17,223 nucleotides of DNA from Clostridiales bacterium (GTDB lineage Bacteria > Bacillota > Clostridia > Oscillospirales > Acutalibacteraceae): positions 1 through 17,223 of the forward strand of contig JAJQDK010000055.1 of assembly GCA_021202245.1 (NCBI GenBank), written 5' to 3'. The position numbers and the translations under genes are program-made. The stretch's first letter is position 1. Each line of letters starts with the position of its first letter. Below the pieces are notes generated by a model that was not told the DNA's origin, made no database searches, and saw nothing but the letters and a program-made list of their open reading frames with translations. Positions 1 to 7,374 of this stretch are shown piece by piece.

Positions 1-140
1 AAAAGCTTTCAAAGGCTCAAAAGCAGCAGATGATAGAGAGTCTGACCAAAGAGATGAAAGCCGCTGCAAAGCTGCTTGAATTTGAACACGCCGCATACCT
101 GCGTGACAAAATCAAAACGCTGCGCGGTGACAAAGGGTAA
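1..140 (+). CDS. uvrB: UvrABC excinuclease subunit B, C-terminal end (partial)
   Basis: This is the last 45 codons of a gene that begins before the window; the frame runs from base 3 to a TAA at 138-140. The peptide contains LTKEMKAAAKLLEFEHAAYL followed by RDKIKTLRG, which is the UVR domain that ends UvrB proteins. That domain forms a helical hairpin and contacts the matching UVR motif in UvrC. UvrB is the helicase-like damage-verification subunit of nucleotide excision repair in the cytoplasm. UvrC also carries a UVR motif, but there it is internal, and the stop right after the motif fits UvrB. Only 12 nt separate it from the next gene, which has its own AGGAAGG ribosome-binding site, so the two are probably co-transcribed. 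The catalytic parts of the protein are outside the window. Confidence 0.85.
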   Translation, partial: KLSKAQKQQMIESLTKEMKAAAKLLEFEHAAYLRDKIKTLRGDKG

Positions 141-152
141 AGGAAGGATTTT

Positions 153-2138
153 ATGCCAAGAAAGAAAACAAACGAGTACGATAACAGCAGCATCACAACG
201 CTAAAGGGCGCCGACCGTGTCCGCAAAAGACCTGCGGTTATTTTCGGTTCCGACGGTATTGACGGTTGTCAGCATTCGGTGTTTGAAATTCTTTCAAATT
301 CAATAGATGAGGCAAGAGAGGGTTACGGAAAGAAGATTTCCGTAACCCGTTATTCGGACGGCTCAATAGAGGTTGAGGACCACGGACGAGGCATACCCGT
401 TGACTTTAACGAGAACGAAAAGAAGTACAACTGGGAGCTTGTTTTCTGCGAGATGTACGCAGGCGGAAAATACAACAACAACGAGGGGGAGAGCTATGAA
501 TTTTCCCTGGGTATGAACGGTCTCGGACTTTGCTCCACGCAGTACAGTTCCGAATATATGGACGTTGACATTCGCCGTGACGGCTATCGTTATACCCTTC
601 ATTTTGAAAAGGGAATAAATATCGGCGGGCTGAACAAGGAGCCGTATAATAAAAAGGATACCGGCACTAAAATTCATTGGAAGCCCGACCTTGAGGTATT
701 CACCGACATTGATATTCAGCCCGACTATTACCTTGATATTATGAAACGTCAGGCCATTGTAAACGCCGGAGTTGAGTTTATATTCAGAAATCAAAACGGA
801 AAATCATTTGATACCACCTCATACAATTATGTCAACGGCATTGTCGACCACGTTGCAGAGATTATCGGAGAGGACGGTCTTACCTCCGTTCAAAACTGGT
901 CTACCGAGGTTAAAACCCGTGACCGTGATGACAAGCCCGAATATAAATGCAAAATGGATATTGCCGTTGCATTCTCAAACCGAGCCTGCCTTACGGAATA
1001 CTATCACAATTCAAGCTGGCTTGAGCACGGCGGCGCGCCCGATAAGGCGGTGCGCAATGCTTTTGTGTATCAGATAGACAGCTATTTAAAGCAGAACAAC
1101 AAGTACAACAAAACCGAGGGCAAAATTAAATTTGAGGACGTCGAGGACAGCCTCGTGTGCGTAATTTCATCGTTTTCAAGCGTTTCATCATATGAAAATC
1201 AGACTAAAAAGGCAGTTACCAACAAGGGTATTCAGGATGCAATGACCGCTTTTTTACGGCGCAGCCTTGAGGTTTATTTTATAGAAAATCCGATAGAAGC
1301 CGAAAAAATTGCCGAGCAGGCGCTTGTGAATAAGCGCAGCCGTGAAAATGCCGAAAAAGCCAGGCTTAACATAAAGAAAAAGCTTTCCGGTAATCTTGAT
1401 ATCACCAACAGAGTTGCAAAATTTGTCGATTGCCGCAGCAAGGACGTTAATGCCCGTGAGCTGTTCATTGTGGAGGGCGACTCTGCCCTCGGCGCCTGCA
1501 AGCAGGCACGTGACCCTGATTTTCAGGCTATTATGCCAATCAGGGGCAAGATTCTCAACTGCCTTAAAGCGGACTACGACAAAATATTTAAAAGCGAAAT
1601 CATTACCGACTTGCTCAGGGCGCTGGGCTGCGGAGTGGAGGTCAAGTCAAAGGCAAACAAAAACCTTTCAAGCTTTGATTTGGATTCACTGCGCTGGAAT
1701 AAAATTATTCTCTGCACTGATGCCGACGTCGACGGATTCCAGATAAGAACTCTGCTTTTGACAATGATTTACCGGCTCACGCCCACACTCATTGACGTGG
1801 GAAAGGTGTTCATTGCCGAATCTCCGCTTTATGAAATCACTTCTAAAAACGACGTTTACTTTGCGTATGACGAGAGCGAAAAGGAAAAATTTATCAGTCA
1901 AATCGGCAGTGAAAAATTCACGATTCAGCGCAGCAAGGGCCTCGGCGAAAACGAGCCGGATATGATGAATCTCACCACAATGAATCCAGACACACGCCGT
2001 TTAATCAAGGTTATGCCCGATGATGCGGCTCAAACCTCTCAAATTTTTGATATTCTGCTCGGCGATAATTTGCAGGGAAGAAAAGATTATATTGTTGAAC
2101 ATGGCTATGAATACATTGACAACCTCGATGTAAGCTGA
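153..2138 (+). CDS. parE: Type IIA DNA topoisomerase ATPase/TOPRIM subunit, ParE/GyrB-like, divergent
   Basis: 661 aa, a normal length for a Gram-positive GyrB/ParE. The protein supplies the ATP gate and TOPRIM metal site of a type II topoisomerase and should form an A2B2 complex with the product of the next gene. Visible in order: GHKL ATPase with E45, N49 and D52 in EILSNSIDEA; D76 in EDHGRGIPV; a glycine loop SLGMNGLG at 118-125; the transducer QTK loop at 350-352; TOPRIM EGDSALG at 441-447; PIRGKILN; DADVDG at 523-528; and the C-terminal SKGLGENEPD with TTMNPDTR. Several invariant spots differ from standard enzymes: RPGMYIGS is RPAVIFGS, EGDSAGG is EGDSALG, and DADVDGAHIR is DADVDGFQIR. 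All metal and ATP catalytic residues remain, so it should be active. AGGAAGG sits just before the ATG. Decatenase (topoisomerase IV) rather than gyrase is inferred from the partner, which lacks a GyrA box. It is probably a second, clostridial-type pair, with standard gyrase elsewhere. Confidence 0.85.
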   Translation: MPRKKTNEYDNSSITTLKGADRVRKRPAVIFGSDGIDGCQHSVFEILSNSIDEAREGYGKKISVTRYSDGSIEVEDHGRGIPVDFNENEKKYNWELVFCEMYAGGKYNNNEGESYEFSLGMNGLGLCSTQYSSEYMDVDIRRDGYRYTLHFEKGINIGGLNKEPYNKKDTGTKIHWKPDLEVFTDIDIQPDYYLDIMKRQAIVNAGVEFIFRNQNGKSFDTTSYNYVNGIVDHVAEIIGEDGLTSVQNWSTEVKTRDRDDKPEYKCKMDIAVAFSNRACLTEYYHNSSWLEHGGAPDKAVRNAFVYQIDSYLKQNNKYNKTEGKIKFEDVEDSLVCVISSFSSVSSYENQTKKAVTNKGIQDAMTAFLRRSLEVYFIENPIEAEKIAEQALVNKRSRENAEKARLNIKKKLSGNLDITNRVAKFVDCRSKDVNARELFIVEGDSALGACKQARDPDFQAIMPIRGKILNCLKADYDKIFKSEIITDLLRALGCGVEVKSKANKNLSSFDLDSLRWNKIILCTDADVDGFQIRTLLLTMIYRLTPTLIDVGKVFIAESPLYEITSKNDVYFAYDESEKEKFISQIGSEKFTIQRSKGLGENEPDMMNLTTMNPDTRRLIKVMPDDAAQTSQIFDILLGDNLQGRKDYIVEHGYEYIDNLDVS

Positions 2139-2154
2139 TTGGAGGCAAAATGCG

Positions 2155-4395
2155 ATGTCACCTAAAAAGAAATCTACTAAAAAACCGTCTGTTCCCAAAA
2201 CTCACGGTGTAATTAACGGCGCCGGCGAGGTCGTTGAGCAGCCGATAGTTTCAACAATTCGTGAAAACTATATGCCCTATGCGATGAGCGTTATTATGTC
2301 CCGCGCAATTCCGGAAATTGACGGGTTTAAGCCCTCGCACCGCAAGCTTCTTTACACCATGTATAAAATGGGGCTTTTAACCGGCGGCAGAACAAAGTCC
2401 GCCAACATAGTCGGAGCTACAATGAAGCTCAATCCCCACGGCGATTCCGCAATCTACGATACAATGGTTCGTCTGTCACGAGGCTACGAAGCGCTGCTGC
2501 ACCCGTATGTTGACTCTAAGGGCAACTTCGGCAAATTTTACAGCCGTGATATGGCGTGGGCGGCTTCAAGATACACCGAAGCAAAGCTTGACACAATATG
2601 CAACGAGATTTTTCGTGATATAGACAAGGATACGGTTGATTTTGTCGATAACTACGACAACACAATGAAGGAGCCCACACTTTTGCCCACAGCCTTTCCG
2701 TCCGTGCTTGTCAACGCAAACACCGGCATTGCCGTCGGTATGGCTTCCAATATTTGCTCCTTTAACCTAAAGGAAATTTGCGAAACCACGGCGGCGCTCA
2801 TTCGTGACCAGAACCATGACATAAAATCAACTCTGCCTGCGCCCGATTTTATCGGCGGCTGTCAGATTATTTATGACGAAAAAGCCATAGATCAGGTTTA
2901 TCAAACGGGAAGAGGAAGCATCAAGCTTCGCTCCAAGTATGCGTATGATAAATCTCAGAACTGCATTGATATTCTTTCAATTCCAAGCTCCACCACCTGC
3001 GAGGTTATCATCGAAAAGGTAATTGACCTTGTAAAGCAGGGTAAAGTTAAGGAAATATCTGATATTCGAGATGAAACCGGTATTGACGGACTTAAAATTA
3101 CCATTGATTTAAAGCGGGACGTTGACCCCGATAAGCTTATGGCGAAGCTTTTCCGTTTTACCACGCTTGAGGATTCCTTCGCCTGCAATTTTAACGTGCT
3201 TATAGGCGGAGTACCCCGAGTGTTAGGGGTCAGGGAGCTGCTTGAGGAATGGATAGCGTTCAGAGTTGAGTGCGTAAGGCGCAGAACGTATTATGACAAA
3301 AACAAAAAATCTGAAAAGCTTCATTTGCTAAATGGACTTGATAAAATTCTCCTTGATATTGACAAGGCTGTCAAAATAGTGCGTGAAACCGACGAAGAGG
3401 TCGATGTGGTGCCCAACCTTATGATAGGCTTCGGAATTGATAAAATTCAGGCTGAATACGTCGCCGAAATCAAGCTCCGTCACCTCAACCGCGAGTACAT
3501 CCTTAAGCGCACAAAGGACATTGAGGACCTTGAAAGGGAAATTGCCGAGCTTGACGAAATTCTCAAAAGCAAATCCCGTGTAAAGACGATTATCGTAAAA
3601 GAGCTGAAGAGCATTGCCGAAAAATACGGACAGCCCCGCAAAAGCATAATCATCTATGAGGATACCGCAAAATATGTTGAAGAGGTCGAGGAAATCCCCG
3701 ATTATCCCGTTACGCTTTTCTTTAGCAAGGAGGGCTATTTTAAAAAAATCACACCGCAGTCGCTGCGTATGAGCGGAGCCCACAAGCTCAAGGACGGCGA
3801 TGAAATAACTCAGGAAACAGAGTTCTCAAACAACTGCGACCTGCTCTTCTTTACAGATAAATGTCAGGTATATAAGGCAAAAGCATCCGATTTCGCCGAC
3901 ACCAAGGCGAGCGTTTTGGGAGAATATATACCCGCAAGGCTTTCAATGGACGAGGGCGAAAACGCAGTTAAAATGATAGCCACCAAGGATTACAAGGGAA
4001 TTTTGCTGTTTGCGTTTGAAAACGGCAAGGTTGCAAAGGTTCCTCTTGAAGCCTACGCAACAAAGACCAACCGCAAAAGGCTGACCGGAGCTTATTCCGA
4101 CAAGACGCCCCTTGCGGGAATACTTTTTGTTGATGAGGACAAAGAATTTTTGCTCAAATCCTCCTCCGGCAGAATGCTGCTGGTACATTCCGGATCGCTC
4201 AGCGCAAAGTCTACACGTTCAACTCAGGGCGTGGCTGTTATGAAGCTCAAAAAGGGTCAAAGACTTTTTGCAATTTCCGACTATAAAGAGGGAATTTTTG
4301 CAAAACCGCAGCGCTACAGAACTCGTTCGCTGCCTGCTCTGGGCGCCTTGCCCTCAAATGAGGATTCTGTGGACGAACAGCTTTCTCTTATTTGA
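2155..4395 (+). CDS. parC: Type IIA DNA topoisomerase cleavage subunit, ParC/GyrA-like, divergent
   Basis: 746 aa; the DNA-cleaving partner of the preceding gene, starting 16 nt after its stop with GGAGG upstream. The winged-helix/tower core shows SRAIPEIDGFKPSHRK, the quinolone-region motif NPHGDSAIYD (S98 and D102, the drug-sensitive-type residues), and AASRYTEAKL with catalytic Tyr140 after Arg139. LVNANTGIAVGMASNI and TGRGSIKLR follow, then a coiled-coil gate around residues 400-500. The C-terminal domain (about 515-746) has beta-pinwheel-like blades such as TLFFSKEGYFKKI and STQGVAVMKL, but no canonical GyrA box (QRRGGRG). This favours a decatenating topoisomerase IV role over supercoiling. 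Oddities: HPHGD, with two histidines in typical enzymes, begins NPHGD here; and DVRDGLKP is shortened by one residue to EIDGFKP. The tail after about 720 is basic then acidic and low in complexity. No clear terminator follows. Confidence 0.85.
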   Translation: MSPKKKSTKKPSVPKTHGVINGAGEVVEQPIVSTIRENYMPYAMSVIMSRAIPEIDGFKPSHRKLLYTMYKMGLLTGGRTKSANIVGATMKLNPHGDSAIYDTMVRLSRGYEALLHPYVDSKGNFGKFYSRDMAWAASRYTEAKLDTICNEIFRDIDKDTVDFVDNYDNTMKEPTLLPTAFPSVLVNANTGIAVGMASNICSFNLKEICETTAALIRDQNHDIKSTLPAPDFIGGCQIIYDEKAIDQVYQTGRGSIKLRSKYAYDKSQNCIDILSIPSSTTCEVIIEKVIDLVKQGKVKEISDIRDETGIDGLKITIDLKRDVDPDKLMAKLFRFTTLEDSFACNFNVLIGGVPRVLGVRELLEEWIAFRVECVRRRTYYDKNKKSEKLHLLNGLDKILLDIDKAVKIVRETDEEVDVVPNLMIGFGIDKIQAEYVAEIKLRHLNREYILKRTKDIEDLEREIAELDEILKSKSRVKTIIVKELKSIAEKYGQPRKSIIIYEDTAKYVEEVEEIPDYPVTLFFSKEGYFKKITPQSLRMSGAHKLKDGDEITQETEFSNNCDLLFFTDKCQVYKAKASDFADTKASVLGEYIPARLSMDEGENAVKMIATKDYKGILLFAFENGKVAKVPLEAYATKTNRKRLTGAYSDKTPLAGILFVDEDKEFLLKSSSGRMLLVHSGSLSAKSTRSTQGVAVMKLKKGQRLFAISDYKEGIFAKPQRYRTRSLPALGALPSNEDSVDEQLSLI

Positions 4396-4434
4396 AACAA
4401 AATGCAAAATATTTGAAAAATTCGCTGAAAAACC

Positions 4435-4463
4435 TTGCATTATTTAAATTTATATGATATTAT
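4435..4463 (+). promoter_or_regulatory. Predicted sigma-A promoter for secG
   Basis: TTGCAT (4435-4440), a 17-nt spacer and TATTAT (4458-4463) lie in the AT-rich gap between parC and secG. An alternative -10, TATAAT, sits at 4461-4466 but would give a 20-nt spacer. The -35 hexamer is also the right arm of a 7-bp inverted repeat, AATGCAA (4401-4407) with TTGCATT (4435-4441), which could be an operator or chance. The leader would be about 65 nt. Confidence 0.5.
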
Positions 4464-4534
4464 AATTTAGTTATTAAACGTATATTTGTGATTTTATCCG
4501 CTAAATCAATACATTATGAAAGGACTGTATATAA

Positions 4535-4786
4535 ATGGGAGTTTTGGGAATCGTTCTCGGAGTAATCCTCGGATTGGTTTCAATCGCAATCATTGTCGTT
4601 ATCATTCTTCAGGAAGGAAATCAGCAGGGCATCGGCGTTGTTACCGGTGCAGCCGACTCTTATTTTTCAAAAAATAAGGCTCGTTCAATCGACGCATTTC
4701 TTTCTCGTTGGACAAAGGTATTTGCCGGCGTATTCGTATTGTTTGTAATTGCGCTCAATGTGCTTTCTCATTTTGATATTCTGTAA
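4535..4786 (+). CDS. secG: Preprotein translocase subunit SecG
   Basis: 83 aa, standard for SecG. It is the small accessory subunit of the SecYEG channel in the cytoplasmic membrane and helps SecA-driven export. Two membrane segments are visible (about residues 3-25 and 60-80). They are joined by the conserved cytoplasmic loop with ILQEGNQQGIG, then GAADSYFSKNKARSIDAFLSRWT, which matches the SecG pattern of LQxGxxxG, GGxxxxFGxxxAR and xxDxxLxRxT. An AAAGGA ribosome-binding site lies about 10 nt before the ATG. It has its own promoter-like sequence and is followed by a strong hairpin terminator. In many Firmicutes secG precedes rnr and smpB; here bofA follows instead. Confidence 0.92.
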   Translation: MGVLGIVLGVILGLVSIAIIVVIILQEGNQQGIGVVTGAADSYFSKNKARSIDAFLSRWTKVFAGVFVLFVIALNVLSHFDIL

Positions 4787-4825
4787 AGCAATTACCGGCA
4801 TATTCCTGTTAAAATACGCATAATT

Positions 4826-4863
4826 ATAGACCGTCAGAGCTTCTGACGGTCTATTTTTATTTT
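4826..4863 (+). terminator. Rho-independent terminator after secG, in the bofA leader
   Basis: A perfect 13-bp stem, ATAGACCGTCAGA (4826-4838) with TCTGACGGTCTAT (4842-4854), has a 3-nt loop (GCT) and is followed by TTTTTATTTT. It ends secG transcripts. The T-run runs directly into the GGAG of the next gene, so any transcript reaching bofA from upstream must read through this hairpin. Confidence 0.85.
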
Positions 4864-4876
4864 GGAGTTGTTTAAA

Positions 4877-5137
4877 ATGCCTTGGTGGGGAATATGTCTG
4901 ATTATCTTTTCGGCTTTTTTGTTTTTTGCTGTAATTCACCGCATATCAAAGAGCAAACACCCTTTTAAGCGGTCGCTGCTGTCGCTTACGTGCGGACTTC
5001 TTACTCTGCTTGCGGTCAACCTCAGCGGAACATTCACCGGAGTTTATTTGCCTGTCAGCCTGATGTCAATCTTAATTTCAATGCTCGGCGGTATACCGGG
5101 AGTAACTCTTATGCTCGGTCTTAACCTGTTTTTCTGA
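4877..5137 (+). CDS. bofA: BofA-family sporulation membrane protein (pro-sigma-K processing inhibitor family)
   Basis: 86 aa, hydrophobic, with membrane segments at about 3-18, 33-50 and 58-85. The C-terminal half (VNLSGTFTGVYLPVSLMSIL, then GGIPGVTLMLGLNLFF) is the BofA signature: a V/N-x-x-G-x-x-x-G stretch followed by GIPGVxxxxxLxxxF. In Bacillus subtilis BofA sits in the outer forespore membrane and holds the SpoIVFB protease inactive until the forespore signal releases it, which delays sigma-K maturation. In clostridia the role is less well established, so function is inferred from the family. The ATG at 4877 is chosen over an in-frame TTG at 4862 because GGAG (4864-4867) lies 9 nt before it. 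No promoter stands out between the secG terminator and the start. Confidence 0.8.
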   Translation: MPWWGICLIIFSAFLFFAVIHRISKSKHPFKRSLLSLTCGLLTLLAVNLSGTFTGVYLPVSLMSILISMLGGIPGVTLMLGLNLFF

Positions 5138-5181
5138 ATTTATTTGCCGTACACAAGTCTGTCAGACGCTTTTTCGTTCGG

Positions 5182-5784
5182 CTACAGTATTGCGTAAAGG
5201 TCCTCAAGTGCCTGCGCAACATTTTCTTTATCGTTCGTAAGAAAGGCAAGCACAGTGTTATAAACCGTTGACGGACTTTGGTAAAAATTCTTTTTTATCA
5301 TCAGAGCCTGCTCCATGCTCGGCACATAAAGGCTGAAGCTCAGCAGATCAACGTCGCTGCCCGAAATTTTGCACACCACGTTAAATCCGTTTTCGCTTTT
5401 AATTATTTCAACCGAGTTTTCACGCTCGGTTTTCTTTTGCGCAAGCAGCTTTGTAGCGCAGGCGTAGGCTTTTTCCTTGACGGTATACGCAAGAGTGGTG
5501 TCAAGCTGACGGGCAATCATTTTGCCGTTTTCGGTCAGCATATATGTTTGCTCTGTGCCGTCGCCTGAATTTTTCTGCAAATTTCCGTTTATAATAAGAT
5601 CATCAAAGGCGGAGCTGGTTTCAAAATAATTTGCAAGCCCCTGCTTTAAAATCGCCTGAACAATCAGGTCCTTGCTCATACCTTCGCCCACGGAATCAAA
5701 AAGATAGCAAATAAGTATTCTTATCTCATTTTTGCTTCTTATTCCGCCCGGCTCAATGCCCTCGTCAAATGTATCAAATGCCAT
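5182..5784 (-). CDS. DUF4364 family protein (winged-helix-like, function unknown)
   Basis: 200 aa. The N-terminal third (KNEIRILICYLFDSVGEGMS, then LIVQAILKQGLANYFETSSAFDDLIINGNL) and a following beta-wing-like YMLTENGKMIARQLD match the clostridial DUF4364 family. The fold suggests a winged-helix DNA-binding protein of the PadR/MarR general shape. The C-terminal part (residues about 105-200) is a mixed alpha/beta region that may sense or dimerise; no ligand site is recognisable. The start is the ATG at 5782-5784 because AGGTGA lies about 7 nt upstream. An upstream in-frame ATG at 5826 is rejected because that stretch contains the promoter -10. The gene stands alone and is divergent from nfeD, sharing a 137-bp intergenic region, so it could regulate itself or nfeD; that is inference only. 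Confidence 0.8.
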   Translation of the reverse strand: MAFDTFDEGIEPGGIRSKNEIRILICYLFDSVGEGMSKDLIVQAILKQGLANYFETSSAFDDLIINGNLQKNSGDGTEQTYMLTENGKMIARQLDTTLAYTVKEKAYACATKLLAQKKTERENSVEIIKSENGFNVVCKISGSDVDLLSFSLYVPSMEQALMIKKNFYQSPSTVYNTVLAFLTNDKENVAQALEDLYAIL

Positions 5785-5816
5785 ACAATCACCTGCTGTC
5801 AGTTTTATTAACTTAT

Positions 5817-5825
5817 AGTATAACA
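5817..5825 (-). promoter_or_regulatory. Extended -10 promoter for the DUF4364 gene
   Basis: Read on the minus strand this is TGTTATACT, an extended -10 (TGnTATAAT type). It lies about 33 nt before the chosen start codon at 5784. No good -35 is seen 16-18 nt further upstream, which is typical of extended -10 promoters. Confidence 0.5.
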
Positions 5826-5868
5826 CATTAAAACGGAAAAGTGTACATATTCAGGAAAAATAAATAAA

Positions 5869-5897
5869 TTGACTATTATGTTTACTTATGATAAAAT
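5869..5897 (+). promoter_or_regulatory. Sigma-A promoter for nfeD-slipin
   Basis: TTGACT (5869-5874), a 17-nt spacer and TAAAAT (5892-5897), with TG at 5889-5890 giving an extended -10. It lies 24 nt before the nfeD start and faces away from the DUF4364 promoter. The two -10 elements are about 67 bp apart. Confidence 0.65.
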
Positions 5898-5921
5898 AAC
5901 CGTAAGAAAGGGGAATGATAT

Positions 5922-6359
5922 ATGGAACAATATATGCCTTTCATTTGGATAGGCTTTGCCATACTGATGGCTGTATGCGAAGCGCTTACAACACAGCTTG
6001 TTTCCGTTTGGTTTGTAATCGGCGCGGTCTGTGCCGCTTTTACCACCGTTTTCACCCCGTCGGTTCCGATACAGTCCGCCGTTTTTCTGATAGTTTCTCT
6101 GCTGGCTCTTGTCATTACAAGACCGCTCGTTAAAAAGCACAGAAAAAAGGTCGGCGCAGTAGGCACAAATGCCGACAGACTTATCGGCAAGAACGGAGTT
6201 TTGCTTACCGATTTGCAGGACAGCGAATCCGTCGGACAGGTGAAGGTTGAGGGCGAGATTTGGAGTGCCAAATCGAGCGACGCCCCTCTTGAAAAGGACA
6301 CAAAAATCAAGGTCCTTTCTATTGAGGGAGTAAAAATGATTGTCAGCGTTATTGACTGA
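5922..6359 (+). CDS. nfeD: NfeD family membrane protein
   Basis: 145 aa. Three hydrophobic segments (about 5-20, 24-45 and 50-70) are followed by a basic stop (KKHRKK) and a soluble OB-fold domain (about 83-145) with NADRLIGKNGVLLTD, GQVKVEGEIWSAKS and IKVLSIEGVKMIV. This is the short NfeD1b-type architecture, without the serine-protease domain of long NfeD proteins. NfeD proteins are partners of stomatin-like SPFH proteins and are thought to help organise or maintain membrane microdomains. The following gene is exactly such a protein. AAAGGGG sits 8 nt before the ATG, and the pair is likely one transcript from the promoter at 5869-5897. Confidence 0.88.
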   Translation: MEQYMPFIWIGFAILMAVCEALTTQLVSVWFVIGAVCAAFTTVFTPSVPIQSAVFLIVSLLALVITRPLVKKHRKKVGAVGTNADRLIGKNGVLLTDLQDSESVGQVKVEGEIWSAKSSDAPLEKDTKIKVLSIEGVKMIVSVID

Positions 6360-6381
6360 ATTTAAAGAGGAGAGTTTTCTA

Positions 6382-7296
6382 ATGGATGGAATATTGGGTA
6401 TTGTCATTATAGGCATAATAATATTTATAGCGCTTATTGTAATTATAAGCAACGTCAAAATCGTTCCGCAGGCTCATGCTTATGTCATTGAAAGACTCGG
6501 AACCTACTTTACAACCTGGAACACCGGACTCCACGTCAAGGCTCCTTTTGTAGATAAAATCTCAAAAAAGGTTTCCTTAAAAGAGCAGGTTGTGGACTTT
6601 CCGCCACAGCCCGTAATCACGCGTGATAACGTAACAATGCAAATTGATACCGTTGTTTATTTTGAGATAACTGATCCCAAGCTCTATTGCTACGGTGTTG
6701 AACGTCCTCTGAGTGCCATTGAAAATCTTACCGCAACAACTCTGCGTAACATCATAGGCGACCTTGAGCTTGACAACACGCTTACCTCCCGTGACACAAT
6801 TAACGGAAAAATCAGGGTTATTCTTGATGAGGCAACAGACGCCTGGGGCATAAAGGTTATTCGAGTTGAGCTTAAAAATATTCTTCCGCCCCGTGAAATT
6901 CAGGAGGCTATGGAAAAGCAGATGAAGGCTGAGCGTGAGCGCCGTGCAAGAATCCTTGATGCCGAGGGTGAAAAACGCAGTCAGATTCTTGTCGCCGAAG
7001 GTATGAAGGAGTCTGCAATCCTTAAAGCCGATGCTGTCAAGGAGCAAAAAATCAGAGAGGCTCAGGGTGAAGCCGAGGCTATTCTCGCCGTTCAGAAGGC
7101 CAACGCAGATGCTTTGAAAATGCTCAACGAAGCCGCTCCGAGCGATCGCATTATTCAACTCAAGGGTCTTGAGGCATTCGCAAAAGCAGCGGACGGAAAG
7201 GCTACAAAGATTATCATCCCCTCCGAGCTTCAGGGACTTGCCGGCAATGTTGCGGCAATAAAAGAGCTTTGGAAAGATGATGTGCCAAAGGAATAA
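6382..7296 (+). CDS. SPFH domain/stomatin-like (slipin, QmcA-type) membrane protein
   Basis: 304 aa. One N-terminal membrane anchor (about 2-23) is followed by the SPFH/band-7 domain with KIVPQAHAYVIERLGTYF, GLHVKAPFVDKI, VITRDNVTMQIDTVVYFEI and LRNIIGDLELDNTLTSRDTI. A long charged coiled coil follows (about 185-250, MKAERERRARILDAEGEKR with AEG and AQGEAEA repeats), then a short tail. SPFH proteins form large membrane-bound oligomeric cages that organise membrane microdomains and can regulate membrane proteases; the specific role here is not known. The ATG at 6382 is chosen over an in-frame one at 6340 because AGAGGAGA lies about 10 nt before it and because 6340 would lie inside nfeD. The start is 22 nt after nfeD, and a terminator follows. 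Confidence 0.9.
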   Translation: MDGILGIVIIGIIIFIALIVIISNVKIVPQAHAYVIERLGTYFTTWNTGLHVKAPFVDKISKKVSLKEQVVDFPPQPVITRDNVTMQIDTVVYFEITDPKLYCYGVERPLSAIENLTATTLRNIIGDLELDNTLTSRDTINGKIRVILDEATDAWGIKVIRVELKNILPPREIQEAMEKQMKAERERRARILDAEGEKRSQILVAEGMKESAILKADAVKEQKIREAQGEAEAILAVQKANADALKMLNEAAPSDRIIQLKGLEAFAKAADGKATKIIIPSELQGLAGNVAAIKELWKDDVPKE

Positions 7297-7301
7297 TTTT
7301 T

Positions 7302-7336
7302 AGGCACGGTTCATTGCCGTGCCTTTTTTGTTTTTT
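7302..7336 (+). terminator. Rho-independent terminator after the slipin gene
   Basis: AGGCACGG (7302-7309) pairs with CCGTGCCT (7317-7324) around a 7-nt loop and is followed by TTTTTTGTTTTTT. It begins 6 nt after the stop codon. Confidence 0.88.
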
Positions 7337-7374
7337 GATTGCTAAGGAATGTTAAGTAAAAGGATAGGGTTTGA

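Noticed and set aside
5154..5176. Possible terminator after bofA (GTCT-GTC-AGAC followed by GCTTTTT)
   Set aside because: The stem is only 4 bp with a 3-nt loop, too weak to support as a terminator.
5886..6458. Minus-strand frames of 142 and 190 codons opposite nfeD
   Set aside because: Both are antisense to a well-supported NfeD gene, cover its promoter region, and show no family motif.
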